A stretch of DNA of 64,000 nt from JANQPC01 sp039208375 (GTDB taxonomy: Bacteria > Pseudomonadota > Alphaproteobacteria > Rhodobacterales > Rhodobacteraceae). A program made the translations under genes and the position numbers. Position 1 is the first letter of the stretch. Each line of letters starts with the position of its first letter. Shown here in pieces: positions 59,253 through 64,000 of the stretch. The notes beneath the pieces were generated by a model, which did no database searches, was not told the origin of the DNA, and saw nothing but the letters and a program-made list of their open reading frames with translations. The stretch lies in the NCBI GenBank assembly GCA_039208375.1, contig JBCCRC010000001.1, positions 62,001-126,000 on the forward strand, read 5' to 3'.

Positions 59253-60122
59253 TCACGCGCGCGCCCGGCGTTCCCGAAGCAAGGTGAACACACCGGCCGC
59301 GACGACGATGGCGGCACCGGCCACCACGTTGGGCCGCAACGCTTCATCGAAGGCGATAACACCGAGCGCCGTTGCAAAGACCAGTTGAAGGTAGGCAAAA
59401 GGCTGAACCGCGCTGGCCTCTGCCACCTCGTAGACCCGGATCAGCAGCCAGTGCCCGAGCGCGCCTGTCATGCACAGTGTGCCCATCCAAAGCCAGTCTC
59501 CCGCGCCCATCGGCTCCCAAAACCAAACGCCCACTGCCGTCATGGCAACGGCGCCCGGAACGCCCGTCCAGAAAAACGACGTGGCCGAACTGTCTTGTCG
59601 GGCGGCATAGCGGGTCAGAAGCCCGTAGAGCGCGAACATCGCGGCGCCAAGGAGCGGAATGAGGGCCGTGGCCGAAAACACCGCCACGCCCGGCTGCAGG
59701 ATGATCAGCACGCCCAAAAACCCCACGCCAATCGCCACCCACCGTCGCCAGCCAACGGCCTCGCCCAGTATCGGGCCGGAAAGGGCGGCGATCAGGAGCG
59801 GATAGCAGGTGAACACGGCATGGCTTTCCACGAGGCCCAGAAGCACGAAGGCCAGAACCATCACGCAGATCTGAGCAGCAAGCAGCAACCCGCGACACGC
59901 CTGAAGCACTGGCTGCTGGGTGCGTGCAGCCGCGCGAACGCCGCCCGGCCGCCGGGCCGCCAGTGCAATCACGAACGCGGCGAAGAACCAGTAACGGATC
60001 ATTACCACCATCAGAACATTGTATTCCCCGGCAAGGTGGCGCGAGATGCCATCCTGCATCGCGAACACGAAGGTGGTGGCCACCATCAACAGGATGCCGA
60101 GGCGGGTGTTTCCGGCCGTCAT
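59253..60122 (-). CDS. EamA/DMT-family transporter
   Basis: This 289-aa protein has ten membrane segments in two EamA repeats. It starts MTAGNTRLGILLMVATTFVFAMQDGISR, overlapping the mnmD stop by four bases; the longer frame lies in mnmD. Features are MIRYWFFAAFVIAL and AVGWRRWVAIGVGFLGVLIILQPG. Members export amino acids, nucleosides or other metabolites; the substrate cannot be told. Co-expression with mnmD is likely from the overlap. Confidence 0.9.
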   Translation of the reverse strand: MTAGNTRLGILLMVATTFVFAMQDGISRHLAGEYNVLMVVMIRYWFFAAFVIALAARRPGGVRAAARTQQPVLQACRGLLLAAQICVMVLAFVLLGLVESHAVFTCYPLLIAALSGPILGEAVGWRRWVAIGVGFLGVLIILQPGVAVFSATALIPLLGAAMFALYGLLTRYAARQDSSATSFFWTGVPGAVAMTAVGVWFWEPMGAGDWLWMGTLCMTGALGHWLLIRVYEVAEASAVQPFAYLQLVFATALGVIAFDEALRPNVVAGAAIVVAAGVFTLLRERRARA

Positions 60123-60787
60123 GCCATCCATGCCACCGTCATGTGGCGCTTCCGCGCGAAGCCCGCGCGCCGCTCTACGGTGAAACCTGCCGAAGACAGC
60201 GCGCGGCGCACGTGGCCCGCAGCGGTATAGGTGGCCGCGGTTCCGCCCGGCGCAGTGTGCCGCGCAACCTCTGCCATCAGCGCCTCGCCCCAAAGCGATG
60301 GGTTCTTCGCCGGTGAAAACCCATCGAGAAACCACGCATCAGCCGCGCCGCCCCAGGCGGGCAACGTGTTGTTTGCGTCGCCGTTGATCAGGCGGAATTG
60401 CAGCCAGGGCAGGTCAATCCGTTCCGGCCTTGCCTCAAGCGCGGTGATCAGCGCGTCGGCGATCGCGGCGTAGGCGGGAAAGGTGGCGACAGCCTGCCGC
60501 ATCTCTGCCGGGCGCAGCGGTGCCTGTTCGAAGCTTGTCACATGAAGCGGGCCGTCTACGCCGCTCTCGCACCATGCTTTGGCCGCGACGATGAGGTTCA
60601 GCCCCGTGCCGAACCCAAGCTCGGCAATCCGAAAGCCGGGCCGGAACCGCTCTGGCAGGCCGTTGCCGGCCAGAAAGACGTGCGCGCTTTCGGCGGCGCC
60701 ATCGCCGAGCGAATAGTAAGGATCGTCGAACTCTATCGAGATCGGCACGCCATCGCGCCATTCGACAATCGGGGTGCTCTCAGCCAT
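60119..60787 (-). CDS. mnmD: tRNA (mnm5s2U34)-methyltransferase MnmD
   Basis: This 222-aa protein starts MAESTPIVEWRDGVPISIEFDDPYYS. It has the SAM site FRIAELGFGTGLNLI and the DUF752 signature ADAWFLDGFSPAKNPSLWGEAL, ending ERRAGFARKRHMTVAWMA. It matches the N-terminal half of E. coli MnmC, which adds the methyl group to 5-aminomethyl-2-thiouridine in tRNA. The FAD half is not fused: a related oxidase is encoded divergently next door. Confidence 0.92.
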   Translation of the reverse strand: MAESTPIVEWRDGVPISIEFDDPYYSLGDGAAESAHVFLAGNGLPERFRPGFRIAELGFGTGLNLIVAAKAWCESGVDGPLHVTSFEQAPLRPAEMRQAVATFPAYAAIADALITALEARPERIDLPWLQFRLINGDANNTLPAWGGAADAWFLDGFSPAKNPSLWGEALMAEVARHTAPGGTAATYTAAGHVRRALSSAGFTVERRAGFARKRHMTVAWMA

Positions 60788-60848
60788 GGTCGGGTGCCTG
60801 AAGGTGGCGCGGATCCGCGCGGGGCGACTGTGGCGGAGGGCCTGGGAA

Positions 60849-61898
60849 TTGGCAACGTCAGATCTTGCGGCTGACATCACGGTGCGGGGCGCCGGTATCT
60901 TCGGATTGAGTGTGGCCTGGGCTTGCCTGGCCCACGGAGCACGTGTGCAGGTGATCGATCCGGCTGGGGTAGGCGCGGGGGCCTCGGGCGGCATCGTGGG
61001 CGCGCTCGCCCCGCATACGCCGGAAAACTGGAATGAAAAGAAGGGGTTTCAGTTCGAGAGCCTGCTGGCGGCGGATGGATTTTGGCGCGGTGTGGAAGCG
61101 GCCTCTGGCATCTCATCGGGCTATGGGCGCACGGGGCGATTACAGCCGATCGAGGATGCGCGAGCGCTCGCGTTGGCCTGCGCACGGGCTGAGACGTCGC
61201 AGGAGCTATGGCGCGGTGCGGCAACGTGGCGAGTAATCCCAGCGCCTGAAGGCTGGGGCCCGCGTTCGCCCACAGGGCAGGTGATCGAAGACACGCTTAC
61301 CGCGCGGCTTCATCCGCGCCGTGCCTGTGAAAGCCTTTCCGCGGCCATCCGGGCGCGAGGCGGAACCGTTCTGGAGACGGGTGAAGACAAAGGCGCAGTC
61401 GTTTGGGCCACCGGCTGGTGCGGGCTTAAGGACCTGAGCGCTGCGCTCAACTGCCCGGTCGGGACCGGCGTAAAGGGGCAGGCGGTGCTCCTCCGGCATG
61501 CCGCGCCCCTGGGCGCGCCGCAGCTTTTTTGCGACGGGCTTCACATCGTGCCCCATGCCGACGGCACCGTTGCGGTTGGGTCAACATCAGAACGTGAGTT
61601 TGACGATCCAACAACAACGGACGCGCAGGCAGAGGCGTTGGTTGAACGCGCTGTGGATGCGCTGCCGATCCTTCACGGTGCTGAGGTGATCCAGCGCTGG
61701 GCGGGCGTGCGCCCCCGCGCCCGCTCGCGCGCGCCGATGCTGGGGCCCTGGCCGGGGCGGGCGGGGCATTTCATTGCCAATGGCGGCTTCAAGATCGGCT
61801 TTGGCATGGCGCCCGCCGTGGCGCGTGTGATGGCCGATCTGCTCTGCGAAGGGCGCGATACGATCCCCGAGCCGTTCCGCGTGGAGGCGAGCCTCTAG
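60849..61898 (+). CDS. FAD-dependent oxidase related to the MnmC C-terminal domain
   Basis: This 349-aa protein most likely starts at a TTG (MATSDLAADITVRGAG) with GGAGGG nine bases upstream; an ATG 21 codons earlier overlaps the mnmD start. The FAD-binding motif is VRGAGIFGLSVAWACLAHGA, and GASGGIVGALAPHTPENWN and GGFKIGFGMAPAVARVMA follow. It belongs to the DAO family that includes glycine oxidase and MnmC2. Its place next to mnmD suggests it provides the oxidase step, but D-amino-acid oxidase activity is an alternative. The stop shares CTAG with the next gene. Confidence 0.85.
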   Translation: MATSDLAADITVRGAGIFGLSVAWACLAHGARVQVIDPAGVGAGASGGIVGALAPHTPENWNEKKGFQFESLLAADGFWRGVEAASGISSGYGRTGRLQPIEDARALALACARAETSQELWRGAATWRVIPAPEGWGPRSPTGQVIEDTLTARLHPRRACESLSAAIRARGGTVLETGEDKGAVVWATGWCGLKDLSAALNCPVGTGVKGQAVLLRHAAPLGAPQLFCDGLHIVPHADGTVAVGSTSEREFDDPTTTDAQAEALVERAVDALPILHGAEVIQRWAGVRPRARSRAPMLGPWPGRAGHFIANGGFKIGFGMAPAVARVMADLLCEGRDTIPEPFRVEASL

Positions 61899-62692
61899 CG
61901 CCCGCGCGCCTCTGCCGTCATCGCCAGTCGCCCACCCGGCGCCACGGCCCAGAATGTGCCTTCCTTGCGATAGAACCGCACGTCTTCACCGGCGATAACA
62001 GGCGCGGTGGCCCGGAACGAAAAGCAGGCAAGGGGGCCGAGCGCAGCCTCCGCCAAACCAACCAGGATCTGGGCCAGCAGCGGGCCGTGAACGACAAGGC
62101 CCGCATATCCTTCCACCTCGCGCGCATAATCCGCATCGTAGTGAATGCGGTGGCCATTCATGGTGAGCGCCGAGTAGCGGAAGAGCACTGTGCTATTGAA
62201 TTGAAAGGTGGCCAAGAGCGCGCCGCCTGGCGGTGGCTCGGGCGGGGTTGCAGCGGGTGCATCGGCTTGGCGGTAGACCAGATCCTGCTCTTCGCTCAGC
62301 ACCAGCGCGCCACGCTGGCGGATCTCATGGCGGAGCGTCACGAAGGCCAGGGCCCCGCTGCGCCCGGCCTTTCGGGCGGTGGAGCTCAGCGAGGTGTGCT
62401 TCTCCGCCCGCACGCCGCACAAAAGCGGTGCGTGAAACGTCAGCCGCCCGCCGGCCCACATGCGCCGCGGCAACCCTAGATCGGGGATCAAACCGCCGCG
62501 TACAGGGTGTCCATCGGCCCCCAGCGCCTCGGGCGCGGCGACATCCCAGAAATAGATGTGATGCCAGAAGCCGGGCAAGGCTTCGCCAACCTCCGGCGCA
62601 GCACCCGAGCGGCCCAGGGCGGCGTGCAATGCAGCTGCGCGCCCCGGGTCCAGCCGGTCGGCCACCTTCTGGATCGTTTGCGCCTCCCCCAT
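61895..62692 (-). CDS. MaoC/FAS1-like hydratase, mesaconyl-C4-CoA hydratase-like
   Basis: This 265-aa protein carries a FAS1-like dehydratase N-terminal part and a MaoC-type hot-dog fold. Visible motifs are WAGGRLTFHAPLLCG, STVLFRYSALTMNGHRIHYDADYAREVEGYAGLVVHGPL, with the catalytic Asp/His pair in HYDADYA and VHGP. The reading is a 3-methylfumaryl-(mesaconyl-C4)-CoA or related hydratase. The pathway is unclear. It stands alone, converging on the FAD oxidase gene. Confidence 0.82.
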   Translation of the reverse strand: MGEAQTIQKVADRLDPGRAAALHAALGRSGAAPEVGEALPGFWHHIYFWDVAAPEALGADGHPVRGGLIPDLGLPRRMWAGGRLTFHAPLLCGVRAEKHTSLSSTARKAGRSGALAFVTLRHEIRQRGALVLSEEQDLVYRQADAPAATPPEPPPGGALLATFQFNSTVLFRYSALTMNGHRIHYDADYAREVEGYAGLVVHGPLLAQILVGLAEAALGPLACFSFRATAPVIAGEDVRFYRKEGTFWAVAPGGRLAMTAEARGR

Positions 62693-62735
62693 CGCGCGCG
62701 ACGCTAACCCATCGCTGCGCGCGAGGCAAAACGCG

Positions 62736-63263
62736 TTACTGCGCGGCTTCGGCTTTCAAAAGCGTCATGAGCTCGGCCAGTGCGGTAGTGTAGCGCTCGT
62801 TGATGAGACGCGCCTCGCCATCAAATTGCTTGGCGCCTTCGGCGACCAAGACTTCGGGGCCTGTGAGCAGGCGCGGGCGAAACGGGTTCAGTGCCAGCCG
62901 CAGCGCGTAGTTTGCCCGCGCGCCGCCCGCCCGGCCCGCGGCGGCGGACATGATTGCCACCGGCTTGCCGCGCCATGGCGCGCCGTCGACACGGCTCACC
63001 CAATCCAACGCATTCTTCAGGCCGCCAGGGATCGACTGATTGTATTCGGGGCTGGCGATGACCACGGCCTCCGCCTCGTCGATCTGGCGGGCAAGATATG
63101 CAACGGCATCGGGAATGCCCATGCCGGTTTCAACATCACCATCGTAGAGCGGAAGCTTGATATCGGCCTCGGTAAACGGCCCGCCATAGTGCCGCGCCGC
63201 CTCACGCATCAGCATCCGGTTGACGGACGCGGCCCGCAGCGCCCCGCAAATTCCAAGCAGCAT
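62736..63263 (-). CDS. NADPH-dependent FMN reductase family protein
   Basis: This 175-aa flavodoxin-fold protein starts MLLGICGALRAASVNRMLMREA; AAAGGA stands nine bases before this ATG, while an ATG three codons earlier directly abuts it. Typical motifs are GALRAASVNRML (phosphate-binding loop), VVIASPEYNQSIPGGLKNALDWVSR and KPVAIMSAAAGRAGGARANYALR. Members reduce FMN, quinones, azo dyes or chromate with NAD(P)H. The substrate is unknown. Confidence 0.9.
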   Translation of the reverse strand: MLLGICGALRAASVNRMLMREAARHYGGPFTEADIKLPLYDGDVETGMGIPDAVAYLARQIDEAEAVVIASPEYNQSIPGGLKNALDWVSRVDGAPWRGKPVAIMSAAAGRAGGARANYALRLALNPFRPRLLTGPEVLVAEGAKQFDGEARLINERYTTALAELMTLLKAEAAQ

Positions 63264-63381
63264 TGGGAACATTCCTTTCTTCGCCAGCCTCGCGCCAGCT
63301 AGGCCGGTGCCGCCCCAATGGCAAGGCGGATGGACGCCCACACTAACGAAGAATTAACCAAGAGCGTGACTAGCTTACGCG

Positions 63382-63678
63382 ATGCGCATTTTTCTTATCA
63401 TCGCCTGCGCGCTCATCGTGTTGGGCTGCACCAGCCCCTCACCGCGTTTTGCCGGTGCGGCGCGTCAGGAGGTGACGGTGGAAGGGAGCCGTTTCATCGT
63501 GTTCCGGCTGGGTGACGAGGTGGAGGTGCATCGCGTTAGCCCCGAGTTTCTGCCACGCCAGCGCTACGTGTTTATACGCGGGATCACCGCCATAGAGGCG
63601 GTGACGGGTTGCCCGGTGCGCCCCCGGTCCCTTACCGGCGACCAAGCCATCCTTCGGGCGTCGATTGATTGCCCCTAG
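63382..63678 (+). CDS. Small predicted lipoprotein
   Basis: This 98-aa protein starts MRIFLIIACALIVLGCTSPSPR; the lipobox VLGC predicts acylation of Cys16. The mature part has beta character (EVTVEGSRFIVFRLGDEVEVHRVS) and two further Cys (VTGCPVRPRS and the last-but-one residue). No family is recognised. It converges on the truncated acetyltransferase gene with five bases between them. Confidence 0.75.
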   Translation: MRIFLIIACALIVLGCTSPSPRFAGAARQEVTVEGSRFIVFRLGDEVEVHRVSPEFLPRQRYVFIRGITAIEAVTGCPVRPRSLTGDQAILRASIDCP

Positions 63679-63683
63679 CGGGC

Positions 63684-64000
63684 TTAGATCGTTTTTTCGA
63701 GAAACGTGGGCGTTTTGACGCCCGGTGCCGTTGCCGCGGCGGGCTGGTCGGTGAAGCCGAATTGCTGGCAGAATGTCACCACATCGCCCATCGTTTCTGC
63801 CGCAGAGATCCGAATGGATCGCAGCCCGATTTCGGATGCCGCCTGCTCGAGCGCGTCCATGAGCGCCGCGCCAATGCCGGTGCCACGATCACTCTCATCC
63901 ACGTAGAGGCGCGAGACTTCGCCGTAGCGCAACTGATCCACGAGCGCGACACAACCAACAGGCCGCCCGTTGCGCCGCGCCACAAGGAATTCAACATTCG
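63684..64000 (-). CDS. GNAT-family N-acetyltransferase, N-terminus outside the window
   Basis: About 105 C-terminal residues are visible; the frame is open to base 64000 (NVEFLVARRNGRPVGCVAL), so the start lies beyond. The acetyl-CoA site is YVDESDRGTGIGAALMDALEQAA with R-G-x-G-x-G-A, followed by VVTFCQQFGF. The substrate is unknown. Confidence 0.88.
   Translation of the reverse strand, partial: NVEFLVARRNGRPVGCVALVDQLRYGEVSRLYVDESDRGTGIGAALMDALEQAASEIGLRSIRISAAETMGDVVTFCQQFGFTDQPAAATAPGVKTPTFLEKTI

Noticed and set aside
1..64000. CRISPR array, prophage, insertion sequence, integrase or attachment site
   Set aside because: No regular spaced repeats, transposase, phage structural or integrase-like protein was seen on either strand.
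1..64000. tRNA or rRNA genes
   Set aside because: I checked gaps longer than about 150 bases by eye and saw no cloverleaf or conserved T-arm sequence; a covariance search would be needed to exclude small RNAs.

Overview
The window comes from the chromosome of an alphaproteobacterium of the Rhodobacterales (Roseobacter/Rhodobacter type). The reasons are a GC-rich, gene-dense sequence, a cytoplasmic SoeABC sulfite dehydrogenase locus, a malyl-CoA lyase of the Rhodobacter Mcl1 type and length, a DUF1244 protein, a divergent slt-dapA-smpB block and a dgcN-dgcA D-glutamate module. I see no insertion sequence, prophage, CRISPR array, rRNA or tRNA gene. The content is core and niche metabolism in short operons, many joined by 1-8 nt ATGA- or TGATG-type overlaps.

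Layout: (1) 1-6.7 kb: the tail of a LacI-type regulator, then soeA-soeB-soeC plus a SnoaL/NTF2-like protein on the minus strand, and a LysR/OxyR-like regulator that has lost both OxyR redox cysteines. (2) 6.8-14.2 kb: a plus-strand operon with a tandem universal stress protein, an unknown 240-aa protein and a complete Mrp Na+/H+ antiporter (mrpABCDEFG). The promoter region shared with the regulator carries an OxyR-like ATAG-N7-CTAT element. (3) 14.2-17 kb: a capsule-type exporter with kpsM facing kpsE-kpsT. (4) 17-24.3 kb: malyl-CoA lyase, divergent from a D-amino-acid operon (dgcN, dgcA, Nudix, D-amino-acid transaminase); three TTGCGTNAAC copies lie between them. An RTX-repeat protein, two paralogous small secreted proteins, DUF1244 and N-formylglutamate amidohydrolase follow. 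(5) 24.3-31.2 kb: pyruvate kinase, rpmI-rplT, pheS and pheT, with two extra genes between pheS and pheT. (6) 31.2-43.7 kb: a probably frameshifted gene, YtoQ, a dienoyl-CoA-reductase-like enzyme, a LysR regulator, an OmpA/AhpD-like/GNAT/CinA-like operon, sfsA, map, rsmD with a ferredoxin-reductase-like enzyme, and a peroxiredoxin. (7) 43.4-52.9 kb: pterin dehydratase, GNAT-like protein, GDPD, RidA, mlaA-mlaC, PBP1A, glnK-amtB and an unknown anchored protein. (8) 53-64 kb: aromatic aminotransferase, GNAT, 3-mercaptopyruvate sulfurtransferase, smpB, dapA, slt, an EamA transporter, mnmD divergent from an MnmC-C-terminal-like oxidase, a MaoC-type hydratase, an FMN reductase, a lipoprotein and a truncated GNAT gene.

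The most notable points are the cysteine-less OxyR homologue beside soeABC and its OxyR-type operator, the operon that could link D-Ala transamination to the DgcN/DgcA D-Glu route, the triple TTGCGTNAAC motif, the tandem pair of small secreted proteins, the apparent frameshift near 31.5 kb, and convergent gene pairs whose two stop codons share one CTAG or abut in TGATCA. I found no strong candidate for a wholly new multi-gene system. Family names are from reading the translations by eye; no database search was possible.
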